Assembly (NCBI GenBank): GCA_031835245.1
Contig: JAVKOQ010000189.1
Location: 37,873-101,872 of the forward strand
Length of the DNA stretch: 64,000 nucleotides
Source of the DNA: Balamuthia mandrillaris
Lineage: Eukaryota; Discosea; Longamoebia; Balamuthiidae
Direction of reading: 5' to 3'
The translations under genes were made by a program, and so were the position numbers. Shown in pieces: positions 20,172 through 31,539 of this stretch. Every line of letters begins with the position of its first letter. The first letter of the stretch is position 1. The notes beneath the pieces are model-generated. The model worked only from the letters and a program-made list of their open reading frames with translations, was not told the origin of the DNA and did not search any database.

Positions 20172-21725
20172 TGCCCCATTTTTCCTTCATCTTCATTCTC
20201 TTGCCAAAAAGCACTGTTAACCCTTTCTCCGTTCTCCTTTCTGCTTCCTTCATCACGCATCCTTAGTTCTTACCATTTATTTTCACTCTGCATTCCTCCA
20301 AAAATAGTGATCAAACAACGTTGCGAGGCTGCCTTTCCTGCAGCTTCCAACTCTGAAGCACAAGTTCACGAGAACGATAAGTACACACCATCTGTATCCG
20401 CTCAACAGCAACAAAAGCAAATTTCCTGGATTGGGGTAATCGCCGAAGTGAGCAGCAACACTTACGAAACTGTAGCATTGGCAGCTTGTCTCGGTTGTGC
20501 TCATTTCGGGGATAGCTTTTTCTGGACGAGAGCGTTGATGATAGGCTCGATTGTGGGAGGCAACGCTATCATTCTTGTTCTTTGTGTTTCCATCTTTCCG
20601 GCTTCTTCTTCTCTTTCTTCGCTGTTATCATTATTCCAACGGAAAGACGCAGAGCATAAGAAAGCTCTTCTTGCTTCTTATCGCCATCGCCGTTCCACTA
20701 CTTATACTATTCAACAAGTGGAAGAAGGAAGAACAAAAGACGAAGAACAAGAAGAAGCAGAGGACGAAGTGGCAAGACAAGAAAAAGAGGTTAAGCAGGA
20801 CGATGGGAAATGCAAACACAACAGCGAATTCTATCGTTTTGCGTCAGCTGTTTTCTTATTTTTCAAGGAACGTCTCGTAGCGTTCTTCACGAGCGGACTG
20901 GCTCTTCATGTCATTCTCATTTCTTGGCTGCTTTATACCTTCTCTGAAACTGTAGAGTACGTATTGTTTTCTTCTCTTTGTTTTCCGTCTTTTTCCACGC
21001 TGTCTGTTCACAATCTGAACCAACTTGTTTTGTTATAGATATCCAGTCACGTTCGCTATCAGTCAATCGGACGTGGAATGCAAAGCAGGAGACACAACAG
21101 ATGCTTGTACTGCTGACAACTTTTGCCACGGCACCATTCGCAACTTGTTGGAGGCAACCGCTTTGGAGGAACTGACGTACGTTGGCGGGGCTGTGCTTTA
21201 CTTCCTCTTCTTGTTGAAGTGTCCTCCTGGGTTGTACTTTGTGAGCGTGCTTCCTGCTCTTTCGGTGGTGTTGATTGGAGTCGTGGCTTCCCTGTGGCTG
21301 GTCGATTACTTCCCACCGCACCTTCCGTTCGTCCTGACAAGTATCGCGTTGGTCCTTCCTACATTTCTTGGTATATTCTCTTTCTCTGTTTCTCTCTTCT
21401 CCCACCTCTGCTTCTCTCTTCAGTTCTCTGCGTTCTCTTCTTGTGATCTTATTCATTTCGGCAAACAGAAAAATACATCTTCTACTTTTGGACGGCTAAA
21501 GTGGAGTCTGAGTATTTCGGATTCTTCTACGGTACATACGGATTCGGTGAGAACGTTCTCCACATTGCCTCATCGCTGCTTCTCGCAGTGATGGGAGATA
21601 ACATGAGGCCAGGCTCACCGATGTTCTCCGGTTTGTTGGCCATCAACATCGGAATGATGATCATCGTTGTGCTATATTGTTGGTGGCTCTACCATCGTCA
21701 TAAACGAGGGTATCTTTCTCGTTGA
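19614..21725 (+). CDS. Polytopic membrane protein of unknown family, 537 aa
   Basis: Five exons (19614-19797, 19879-20070, 20308-20956, 21039-21370, 21469-21725) join in frame. There are about ten hydrophobic segments, for example AILTAAKICSFFI, VLVTSVLATLSAAVMMFF, ALMIGSIVGGNAIILVLCV, LVAFFTSGLALHVILISWLLY, VLPALSVVLIGVVASLWLV, VLTSIALVLPTFL and INIGMMIIVVLYCWWLY. A long charged cytoplasmic-type loop (KDEEQEEAEDEVARQEKE) separates the halves, and a two-Cys hydrophilic loop (CKAGDTTDACTADNFC) follows. The size and a central loop between two helix bundles are like a transporter. No signature motif of the MFS or another family was found, so no substrate is proposed. It has no signal peptide; the first helix begins near residue 25. 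Confidence 0.75.
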
Positions 21726-21883
21726 TGTATCTGTTGTCTCCAGCACTCTTGGCGTACGTCTCTTTTTGTAAAATTCTCTTCTTTTGCTTCTGCCTGTGGA
21801 GAGAAACAGCTGTAAAAAAACCTTGTACAAGAAAAGAAATGTTTTTACAAAGAAAAAAAAGAGATATCACAGTCAAAGTAATG

Positions 21884-23308
21884 CTAGTGAGGACGATAAG
21901 GTGGGGGTGAGTGAGTGGCTTTGTACTCCCAGTCTTCGTCCTCCCGCCACAGCGCCATCGCCTTTTCCAGGTCATAATGAGCTTCCTGTAGGTAAAACTT
22001 TGCCTCTTCATCGGTACATTCAGTCTGTTTTTGTTTTATTTGTCAGTTGTGGAGGGGAGAGAGAAGGAGGAGGAGGAGAAGAAGAAGCAGCAGCAGCAGA
22101 AAAAGAAGTAAGTAAATAGAGAAGAAGAGAAGACAGTATCATACTCTAGATTTGAATTTGCGAAAGGTGGCACGACGTGCTTGCTCTTCAGTTTGCTGAG
22201 GAGAAGGCAGCGGAGCTTTGACATGTTCTGAGCGAGAGAGGAGTGCGAGAGTGAGCAAAGGCAAGCGAAGTTTATCAGAAACAATTAGTTGACGTACCAG
22301 ACTTCGGTACCCGGATCTGCTTCATGGCCATCAGCTGTATGTCAGACGAAGTGTTATTCACCCGTTTTAGAGCTTCCCGCTAAAACGATGTTAGAAACGG
22401 TCCTTATGTCAGGAAGATAGATAGAACACATGAAGAAACATGAAAGCAAAAGACATACAGAAACGTGATACTTCAGAGACAATCCCTGCAGAGTGTCAGT
22501 GTCCTGTATGGTGTGATAGAAGAAATCTTCTTCTGGCTTTGCAGGGAGTTCCTTCTTGGCGCTGTCACGCCTTCGTTGTTCTGCTGCTTGTTGTTCTTCG
22601 AGCAGCTGTTGGGCACGAGTATTGCTGGTAGAGTTCTGGAACGGGAAAGACAAAATAGCTTTCGTGAACTCTTTGTCTTCGACATGTTTATCTGCGTCAA
22701 GGAAAAAGTTAACGCAAATATTACAGGATAAGAAACGAAGGAGAAGGAAAGAGAAAAGCACGAAAGAACGAAGAGCAGAGTAAGAGAGAAGAGGAAAAAG
22801 AAGGCCATCAGGGTTGCTTGTTTGTCAGCACTTGGTGCTCAGGTCTCAAAGATTAAAATTGAACATCCGCTGGCCACACAGACAAAAGAGAAAAGAACGA
22901 AAAACGAGAAAGTGGATCGACAACCACGTACAAGCTTCAATGCAACCAGGGCAGTGGCGCTCCAAAGCGGCAGCGTTGCGATCGTAGAGCAAGGTGGTAC
23001 TGCCCACAGAAGCCAAAGGCTGTCCTCGGTAGCAGCAGCTCCAGCCCTTCTCGCTGCTCCACGTGCCAGGGTGGTAGCGACAGTAGTGCTCCGGGTCCTT
23101 GTTCTCCCGCTCCGTGTAGAACTGGCGACAGCGAGAGCAACGCTTCTTGCTGTCCCAAAACTCTCTGGCGTCTACCGGCAGCTCCGGAGAGAACCTGATG
23201 AGGAGGGAGGGGGAGGGAAGGGTAAGACACTCACACACGGATTACGAAGCACACATGAAAAAAAAAAAGGAGGAGGACGCACGCTTTTAGTGAAGCAGCA
23301 ACGTCCAT
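21884..23308 (-). CDS. CHORD-like zinc domain fused to LysM domain
   Basis: Six exons (23308-23283, 23194-22932, 22691-22459, 22379-22298, 22227-22145, 22024-21884) give 275 residues in consistent phase. Residues 10 to about 95 form a Cys/His module: CSRCRQFYTERENK, YCRYHPGTW, GWSCC, then HCPGC. This follows the CHORD order (Cys-Cys, ENK, CxYHPG, WSCC, GC..H). After a Gln/Glu-rich helix comes a LysM motif (FFYHTIQDTDTLQGLSLKYH, VSREALKRVNN, IRVP). The C-terminal helix, TDEEAKFYLQEAHYDLEKAM then WREDEDWE, is like the helix that follows LysM in some eukaryotic intracellular LysM proteins. LysM binds GlcNAc polymers in other settings, but no signal peptide is present, so it is probably cytosolic. 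The first 26-base exon is the weakest part. Confidence 0.75.
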
Positions 23309-23317
23309 CGCAGCTGC

Positions 23318-23320
<3 letters not shown>

Positions 23321-23363
<43 letters not shown>
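23321..23363. repeat. GT microsatellite
   Basis: About 21 GT units with one interruption, lying just upstream of the inferred start of the CHORD-like/LysM gene, so probably in its promoter or 5' UTR. Confidence 0.95.
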
Positions 23364-23366
<3 letters not shown>

Positions 23367-23764
23367 TGTGTTGGAGGGGGTTTTGTGGCTCTGCTCGCAA
23401 GCAGTTTGTTGCTTCTTGAAGAACCCTGGAGGGGAAAGGCGCGCCTTCTGCTCTCTTGGCGTCTCCAAACGAACGAATCGTCCTTTTCTTTTTCCAGTGC
23501 TTTTCTCCTTTGCTCCTCATGTCTGCTAAAAATGTCCAGCCAGCAATGCTGCTATTTCGCTGGACATTTCAAAGGGGATGCGCTGATGAGAACAAAAGCT
23601 CCTTACTGAAATTTCCTTTGCCAATTCGAACAAACAATCAAAGCTTCGGTCCCCCTCCGAGTCACAGAAGCAACACTTGTTTCAGCGCTGCATGGCGAGC
23701 GTTCCCAGTTAGTGCGACGTGGTTGCCACGTTTTTTGTCCATAATTCTTCTCCCTGTTTTCTTG

Positions 23765-26197
23765 TTACTGGTAATGTTCCTCCACGAATGCTTTGTAAAG
23801 CCTCAGGAATACTTTCTTGGAGAGGGTGGCCAGCATGTTGCTCGCCGTAGTCGGTTGCTTCGCATGCTCAAAGAACAACGTGCGGTAGATCTTGTTGATA
23901 TCCTTGGCTGCGGAAGGGGAGCAAAACGCGAGGCCGTTTATCCGTTGTGCCAATTGCTTTGCCTCCGCTTTCGGTCGTTCCACGGTGTGACCGCCTTCTT
24001 CTGCTTCTTTGCTGTTTTGCACTTGTTGCCACTTGGCATCAAGAAAGGAGCACCAGGCGTTGTACTTGGCTATGAGGTCGTCGGTGAGGGGCTTCCATCG
24101 GGGATAGTGCGATAGGAAGAGAGACAGCTTGTTAGTGCGAATGAGTTCCAGCAAACAATCCCAATCAAAGTTCTCTGCTCCCATGTTGAATGGTCCTGTT
24201 TGTTTCCAAGTTTAAGAGTAGAAAATACAGAAGAAGAAGAAGAAGAAGAAGAAGAAGAAGAACAAGAACAAGAAGAACAAGAACAAGAAGAAGAAGGGGA
24301 AGAAACACGGACCAAAGCCTTTGTTTTGAAAGCCAATGGAAGCGGACACGGCAATGTATTGTGAAGAAAAGAACTGGACGCGTCGAAAAGAGAGATTGGA
24401 GGAACCAGATGGCGTGGTAGCAACCAGAAAACCGATTTGTTGCAAAGGATTAAGCGCTTCAGTGGCGCTTAAAATGGCTTCCAAACTGCAGATGCCATCA
24501 ATCCTACGGACGCATTCCCATCCGTTCCTTTCCTACACAAGAACAACGGAAAAATCAAATAAACAATGAGTGATAGGGAGGAAGAGAACAGCAAAAGAGG
24601 GATACTCACTGCCACAACAACAGGATCTAATTCCTGCAAGGTCAGAACGTTCCTTGCTCCGTGTAGGATCAGCTTTTCTTCTGGATAGAAGGAGACTTTA
24701 CGGAGAGCCGGTGTAACCAGCTCGAACATGAAACAGCAGCATCGATCTTCCAGTGAAGGAAGAGAGTAGCCAAGATTCGCCCAAATGGACCAGAACTTTT
24801 GGGCCAAGGATTGCCGTGGTGGTCGTTCTCCATCAAGATCCTTCCAACACACTTCCTCTGAGGCATCAACAATGCCTTTTACGAATAACATAAACCATGA
24901 ATGTTGGAATTACAAATGAAGATATGCATAAAGCAACAATCTAAAAATTGACGCACATTGAGAAGCGACATGCCATTTCTCCGCAAAGTAATAAAGAATG
25001 CACAAACACCCATCTGCAAGTCGTATGGAAACAGACATTTAGAAAAAACAATGGCAGCCAAAATAAAGGAACATAGAAAAAGAAATAAAGTGAAGGAGAG
25101 AAAAAGATTTGAAAATAATGATAAATCCTTGTACCTAATCGTTCGTAGACACGAGCACACTGTTGCAAATCTTCTTTTGAAGAAGATGCTACAGGTGAGG
25201 GGAACGCCAGCTCCGACTTCAGCAACTTGTTGTCTACTTGCAAATCAATTTCAAACTTTTCGTAAGGAAAAGCGACCACCGCAAAAGGGCTAACTTCGCT
25301 TTCCTCATCCACAATCAACCCGTTACATTCGTTCCGAACTATTTTCATTGTCTCTTGCCATTCACGTTTTGCTTCTTCTGTTTCCTTTCCATCTGCTTCT
25401 TCTATGGATGAGGAAATGTAGGATGGAGGGAAGATTGTTGTTGAAAGTTGGATAAGATTTGGATAATTGCTATGTCTGCAGGAAATGATGCCAAAACGAG
25501 TTTGTATCCATTCTAATCCGTTTTCTCGTAATAAGTTGATGGTCACTAATGGAGATGGAGATGGAGATGGAGACGGAGAAGATGCAGAAGCAGACGAATT
25601 CGGAGATCGGAAGGGGTGCTTTTTCAATGCAGAGCTGGTAGCGTTATAAATCTCTTCAGTTGTATAGAAATCGTGATACTTTCTGGCTGATGGATTAAAA
25701 ATAACAAAGGTGAGCAATTTTACACGTTGAATATTTTGGTAGAGAACGGAGGGGACTATGAGGCATCGAGTGGACTCTAGGGAGAGCGTGGCGTTTTGGG
25801 GAATAACACAGAAAGACGAATTTCACGTACCTGTTTTAAACTTGTTCTCTTCGAGTTTGTACGCTTGTTTGTATCGCTGACTGAGCTCCTCCCAGCTCGT
25901 TGGTTCGAAGTCTTTGATATCTGTCATTTGAAATGCTCTGTTAGAGTGAACAAAAAAACAAAGATACAAAGTACAGAAGAGCTTATCAACCATCCCAATA
26001 ACTGTTTGCTGCGGAGTAATCATATATTGCTCCCTGTGTTGGGAATAAAGTTACATATGCTGATCAGTATCTATCCAAAATAATAGCAAGAACAACCAAA
26101 ACGAGACTTGTATTACCACTAAGTTACCTTTTCGACTATTTGACGCGCAAACACAAAGTATCGCAGCGATAGCCAGACCAGCTACACATTGTGTCAT
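23765..26197 (-). CDS. T4 RNA ligase 1-like protein lacking catalytic residues (pseudo-ligase)
   Basis: Eight exons (26197-26128, 26059-25991, 25920-25831, 25686-25135, 25013-24957, 24875-24610, 24532-24313, 24195-23765) keep phase over 584 residues. The fold signature of Rnl1/Trl1-type ligases is clear: VRNECNGLIVDEE, VVAFPYEKF, DGCLCILYYFAEKWHVAS, CFMFELVTPALRKVSFYPEE, LILHGARN and the C-terminal LLELIRTNKLSLFLSHYPRW. Key residues differ. Motif I (KxDG) reads RLDG, motif IV (EGFV) reads IGFLV, and motif V (KxK) reads QFF. Nucleotidyl transfer is therefore unlikely. The N-terminus MTQCVAGLAIAAILCVCA looks like a signal peptide. The first three exons are less sure than the rest. The nucleotidyltransferase gene upstream ends 105 bp away on the same strand. 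Confidence 0.8.
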
Positions 26198-26232
26198 TGT
26201 AACAAATTGTTAGTCATCTATCGGTGTTCCTG

Positions 26233-26276
<44 letters not shown>

Positions 26277-26302
26277 CCTCTGTTCTGTTTATATTTGTCG
26301 TC

Positions 26303-27196
26303 TCATTTCTCTCTTTGTACTTTTTTTGCTTTGTAGACCCTGCCTTCGCCGTATCGTCGCTTGGCATGATCAAACTTGAGACTTGCCGACCATGAGATGG
26401 CCTTGCGCAGCGCATCCGCATCTACTTGATTTTCAAATGGTACGCTCTCAAGCAGTACCTTGTTATATTGTTGGATGAGGAAAGCATAGTGGAGAAAGCA
26501 AGCACAAAAAAGCAAGTTGAAAGGAGCAACAAGCAAGAAGACCATAGCAAGAAATAAGAATGAAGAAAGGAAGAAGAAAGACGAAAGAAAAAAGAAGAAT
26601 GAACAATGGAGAAGGGGGCTACTTACATACTGTGGAGGTAGATAAAGACACTCCAATACACTCATTCGGTGCTCCCTTACCTGGAGCAACAGTTCTATTA
26701 GTTACATGATAAGAAAACAAAGGCACTAACTTGGAGAGCATGGAAAAGCATGGAGAACGAGAGAATGAAAATGAGAGAGAGAGAGAACCAAGATGGTGAA
26801 ATGCTGAAGGGTCATGAAGGTAACATCGATGCCAAGCTCTTGGTCCTCATAAATGCTCAAGTCCATGGAGGGAGGAAAGGGTAGGTCCGGCACGAACTTG
26901 CTCTCCTCCACCGCTCCCTCGCCATGCGTTCCGTCTTGCGCACGGAGGTTTCGTGTGGGCTCCATTGTGACCGCGATGTAGTCCCAATCGGACTCTGGCG
27001 AGTATGTGCCATACACCCTCAAGAAGACTGTCAACAGAGAACGAGAGAGAAACAGAGAAAGGGAGCGTTGTGCTCACCTGGAACCACTGAGGTAAACGTT
27101 GAGAAGCTTGTCTGCAATGTCAGGATCGTAGCGGTCTTGCAGGCGAGCCACCAAGGCCTCCAAAGAGATACCGCCGCCGCCGCTCCTCTCCATCAT
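26303..27196 (-). CDS. RlaP/YcgL-like (Pol beta superfamily) nucleotidyltransferase
   Basis: Four exons (27196-27078, 27017-26789, 26680-26627, 26458-26303) encode 185 residues. The Pol beta-type motif is LSGSRVYGTYSPESDWDYIAV, that is GSxxxG followed by SDxD, whose Asp pair binds metal; intron 1 falls inside it. DVTFMTLQHFTILVREH and SVLECLYLPPQY follow, like the DVT(L/F)..L..F..L...HNP.(V/I)LE.LF pattern of COG3541/RlaP proteins. A helix (LRKAISWSASLKFDHAKRRY) and a basic tail complete it. In bacteria this family is linked to RNA-repair ligases; that role is known for the family and only inferred here. It lies head to tail with the ligase-like gene and diverges from the carboxypeptidase gene 131 bp away. 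Confidence 0.75.
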
Positions 27197-27327
27197 CGTC
27201 GCCACTTGTTTTGTTTGCACCAGATGATCTCTTCTTTTTGTTTTTTGATTGGATCGATTTCAAACCTCCAACGAAAAATCAAATTTAGTTCCTTCTGATT
27301 GGCTGTTTGAAAAAATTGAGAGTAACC
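27197..27327. promoter_or_regulatory. 131-bp divergent promoter with two inverted CCAAT boxes
   Basis: The gap between the nucleotidyltransferase ATG (27196) and the carboxypeptidase ATG (27328) contains GATTGG at about 27247 and again at about 27297. These are CCAAT on the minus strand, about 50 bases apart. It must serve both genes. The boxes are seen; their use is inferred. Confidence 0.5.
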
Positions 27328-27916
27328 ATGCGTTTTGGCTTCACCAGCAGAAGAGGAACCACAACAAGCGTTGCTGCTTCTGCTCTTCTTTTGGCTCCTT
27401 GCGGCGGGAAGGTTTGTCCAAGCTCGGGCAGGAGGAGCTTTCTTCTTCTGCTCCCAAGCGGCAACAACCCCCTCTTCCCAACAACAACACCTCTGCGTCC
27501 CACTTTTCCTTCGACGAGCACCTCATCTTTTTTTTCGAGAAGGATGGCCTCAGCCTGCTCCTCCTCCTCCTCCTCCCCTTCCTCCTGCAACAGCAGCTGC
27601 GAGAAACAGGCATCCGCGAGAGAGGCCTACCAAAAGCTCGCTCAGTACTTGAAGGAGAGCAGCCATTTGGAAGGCATCAACGGGCTCGTAAGCTGGGACA
27701 CTGCTGTGCTTTTGCCAAAGCACGCCTCTGGTACTTTTTTTTTCTGTTTTTGATGTGTGCTTGCCGCCCCCCACCATTCCTCCCTGCACGCTCTTACCTT
27801 GTGGCCAACAGATATTCGCGGCAAACAGTCGGCTGCGTTGGCTGGCGTCCTTCATGAACGACACACGTCCAACGAGCTGAAGGACCTCCTCTGTGCTATT
27901 GAAGAACATCCCAACG

Positions 27917-27964
<48 letters not shown>

Positions 27965-29477
27965 TCCTTGTTCTCTGCTCTTTTCGCCTCTTTTGTCACA
28001 AAAACTTAATGGTAGTAAAGAAGGAAGACGAACTGAATGAGTGGGAACGAGCTGTACTTCGAGAGGCGAGGCGAAGCTTTGACAAAGCGGTTCGAGTGCC
28101 GAAAGAACTGGCCAAGCAAGAAGCAGAGCTGGAAAGCAGGGGCTACACCCAATGGGTAAAAGCACGAGAGCAAAAAGATTTTTCGTTGTTCGCTCCTGTA
28201 CTTAAAGAGTGGATTGAACTTAGGTACTACTGATGTTGACTTATTATCCCGTCTTGTTCTTGTTCTTGTTCTTGTTCTTGTTCTTGTTCTTGTTCTTCTT
28301 CTTGTCTCATTTTTCCTATCTGCTTCGTCTTTATTTGTCGTTTCTCATTCGTCTGTGATAACGTTACTCTGTTGCAATTCACCAGAAAGAAGTTATGCAA
28401 ACATGTCGACCCAGAGAAGCCACCTTACGACGTCTGCATTGATCGTTTTGAGCCAGGAATGACAACTGCGCGATACGAAGTCATCTTTGAAGAAGTGAAA
28501 GCCGGCCTCATCGGTTTGTTGCAACAAATATTGCAAAAACAGAAGGAATCGCCGGATGAGTTCATTTTTGACCACTCATTTGTGGTTAATCCCGGCTATG
28601 ATGTGGCAACCCAAACCGAGCTTGGCAAAAGTGTTGCTCTTGACCTTGGCTTTGATACCGACAGAGGAAGAATGGTTTCTCTCTCCTTTTCTCTTTTCTC
28701 TTAGGTATACTTAACAACTAACCCTCAAAAACCAACACAAGGATGTTTCAGTGCATCCATTCACGGGAGGAACTCACCCAACAGATGTAAGGATAACAAC
28801 CCGCTATTCTGACAATCTGATAGAGGGAATAATGGGTACCATCCACGAAGTAGGGCACGCCCTTTACGAGCAAGGTCGCAACAAGGAGTACGAAGATTTG
28901 CCTGTTACGGAGGCTCAAAGCATGGGCATTCACGAGTCACAATCTCTTTTTTATGAGAGAATGGTCGGTCAACACCGTAACTTTTGGAAGGTACGGTATT
29001 ACCTCTTGTTAGCGTTGTTGTTATGGAGTCAGTTTTTTTTTCTCTTATATTCTGTTGTATCATTTCTGCTGCTGCTCTTCTTTCATCTCTCAATTAACAT
29101 TTTTCTCCTATGCAAGCATTACTGGCCAAAGGTGCAGCAAATGTTTGGCGACAAAGTGACAGGGCTGAAGGATCGCAGTGTGGAGGACTTTTATAGAGCA
29201 TTGAACCTAGTGACTCCATCCTTGATCCGGGTGGATGCTGATGAAGTGACCTACTCTTTGCACATAGTTCTACGCTTTGAGATCGAACGAGGACTGCTTG
29301 ATGGCAGCATCTCTGTTGATGAATTGCCTGAGATTTGGAACAAAAAGATGCAGCAGTATCTTGGCGTTAAACCTCCTCATGATAGCCTTGGCGTCTTGCA
29401 AGACGTTCACTGGAGTTCTGGTTTGTTTTTTCTTTCTTTTTTTCTAACGACAAGACAAGAAGCGGAGAGAAGCAGAG

Positions 29478-29508
<31 letters not shown>

Positions 29509-29822
29509 CGAAGAGAATAGAAAGACTAATTATTCCAACAAACGAAGGTCTATTCGGGTACTTCCCTTCGTACAGTTTAGGTGCAATGTACGCCTGTCAG
29601 TTCTTTAGCAGAGTAAAGGAAGACATTCCTGACCTGGAGGAACGAATTGAACGCGGGGAGTTCGCCGAGGTGAAAAGCTGGTTGAACACTCACATTCACT
29701 GCAAAGGAAAGCTTTACTCTTCCAGTGATGAGCTCTGCAAAGCGGTTACTGGCCAACCTTTGGCGCCAAAGTTCTTCTTAGATCACCTTCAACAAAAGTA
29801 TGCCGACTTGTACCGTTTTTAG
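27328..29822 (+). CDS. M32 family metallocarboxypeptidase (carboxypeptidase Taq type)
   Basis: Seven exons (27328-27730, 27812-27915, 28021-28223, 28386-28674, 28742-28990, 29117-29420, 29548-29822) encode 608 residues. M32 enzymes remove C-terminal residues using zinc or cobalt. The catalytic HEVGHALYEQG has both His and the Glu, and the downstream Glu ligand lies in GIHESQSLFYERM. Other family marks are VHPFTGGTHPTDVRITTRY, RVDADEVTYSLHIVLRFEIE, GVLQDVHWSSGLFGYFPSY and a final KFFLDHLQQKYADLY. The first 105 residues or so are Arg/Ser-rich with few acidic residues and end at SSFFSRRMAS, so a mitochondrial presequence is plausible; an alternative start at that MAS would give a shorter cytosolic form. 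M32 is mainly prokaryotic with protist members. Introns show it is a resident gene. Confidence 0.93.
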
Positions 29823-30269
29823 GTTTGCTCCAATGCACTGCTACCCGTTTGTTTTTGTGTTATTTTTGAACAGGATGTGGCTTCTCCTCCAGCACTTTTT
29901 CTTTTTTTTCTGTTTCTTCTTTTTTTCCTGTTTCTTTCTCCTTTTTGTCCTTTTCTTTTCTTTCTATTCTTGTCGGCTTTTTGTATAGTTTGTTATTATG
30001 GGCTCTTATAGGTGTGATCATACGATGGTAATGGCAGAAATGGATTTTCAGTCGATTCACAGCCGACTAGCCGTAAGTTTTCTCCATCCTCTCTTCTTTG
30101 CTTTGTTTTCTTTTTTTTTTTTGTTTTTTGTTCATCGTCTTTAATTTTCTCTCTCCTTCGCTTTGTTCATCTCTTTTGACAACAACAAACAGAAACAGTA
30201 ATACAGCACATCACTTCTCATTGAAGCGTACAACAGCAAAGACCAGCTTCTCGCCAACCGTTGAGAAAG

Positions 30270-31111
30270 ATGTCGACTGCAGCCTCTGCCCCGAGAGACT
30301 CGAAGATATGGATGGTGGCCTACGACGGCAGTGCCTGCGCAGAGATGGCGCTCAACCACGCCCTCTCGTTGGCCCGTCCTTTCGAGGATGAGATCATCGT
30401 GATGCACATCTACCGCAATAAAGAAGTGCAGGAACTCGGCGAGAGACTCATGGCCAAGGTTGAGAAGAAGATCAAGGACAAGAGTACGTTTTTCTTGTTG
30501 CCATTCTGTTGTTCCGTTTGTTTTCTGTCTCGTCGCACTCCATTTTTCATTCTTCGTTTTTAAGTCTTTTTCCTCCCTTCTTCTTTCTTACTTCTTGCTT
30601 CTGTTGGCTGTTGCATGCAGACTTTGCCAAGTACAGAATTTACAACATCGAAAGCAAGGATGTGCGCAGAGGAGTGTGTGATCAAGCCAGATACCAATCC
30701 GCAGACTACCTAGTGATGGGAAGCAGAGGCCTCTCCACTCTCCAAAAGATGGTGATGGGTTCCGTGAGCGACTACTGCGTGCGTTATGCCACTTGTCCTG
30801 TCATCATTGTTCGCCAGAAGGAGACAGGAGGAGTCGGGGAAGGAGGCGAGCAGGGTGAACGCCCGATGATGACGAGGAAGAAATCCAAAGAGCAGAAGAA
30901 GGAGGAGAAAAAAGAGGAGAAGAGAAGGAAGAAGGAAGAGAAGAAGATGAAGGGAAGGACCCCTTCCTCCCCACCACAAGAGGGAGAAGAGGAAGCGGCC
31001 AGCATCGGACGCAAGGAAGAGGAGTACGAGAACTTGGCTCAAGAAAAAGAGGAATACGAGGCCAGTATCCCTGGTGGCGGCGGTGGCGAGGCCAAAGAGC
31101 TCAAGGCCTAA
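30270..31111 (+). CDS. Universal stress protein domain protein with charged tail
   Basis: Two exons (30270-30483, 30621-31111) encode 234 residues. The USP fold is seen in WMVAYDGSACAEMALNHAL at the start, DYLVMGSRGLSTLQKMVMGS (the G-x2-G-x9-G-S/T ATP-binding pattern) and VSDYCVRYATCPVIIVR at the end. This points to an ATP-binding, UspA-like domain. It is followed by about 95 residues rich in Lys and Glu (KKEEKKEEKRRKKEEKK) and a Gly-rich end, probably a disordered or coiled tail not typical of the family. Neighbours give no functional hint. Confidence 0.9.
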
Positions 31112-31539
31112 TGGACATTACAGCTCGCCAAGCTACAAGTGTACAGAAAGAAGAAGGCAGGGAGCAAAAGGTGGTGTTGTTGTTGCTCGAAAAACATCGT
31201 TTTCTTTCCCCTTTTATGATACCCCTATCATATATGGGTAAGAGAAGATCTATCGTTATGGAGAGGCGTTGTGTCGTCATGAATGCGGAGTTAAGCCACG
31301 CCAGCCAATCATAGACATTACTTTTAAGCAGGTTCGGCGGGCAAACCGGCAGGCGGGCAGGCCTGTTTCCGGTGTGACGAACGTTGGACACAATTTACGC
31401 GGGCAAGGAGTCCGTTCAAAAATCACAGGGGTACCGCAACGAACGACACCCAAAAAGAAGAGTGAAGCGACGCGGAGGGAGGAGCCGACCTGCGTGCTGA
31501 ATAATTCCTCTGTGTAAGAGATTGGAGGGCGGACAGAAG
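31112..31539. other. Intergenic, no gene seen
   Basis: The 3' flank of the stress protein gene and 5' region of the filamin-like gene. It contains short inverted and direct repeats around GGCGGGCAAACCGGCAGGCG near 31338 and an ATATATGGG hairpin-like segment near 31225. No coding potential was recognised on either strand. Confidence 0.4.
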
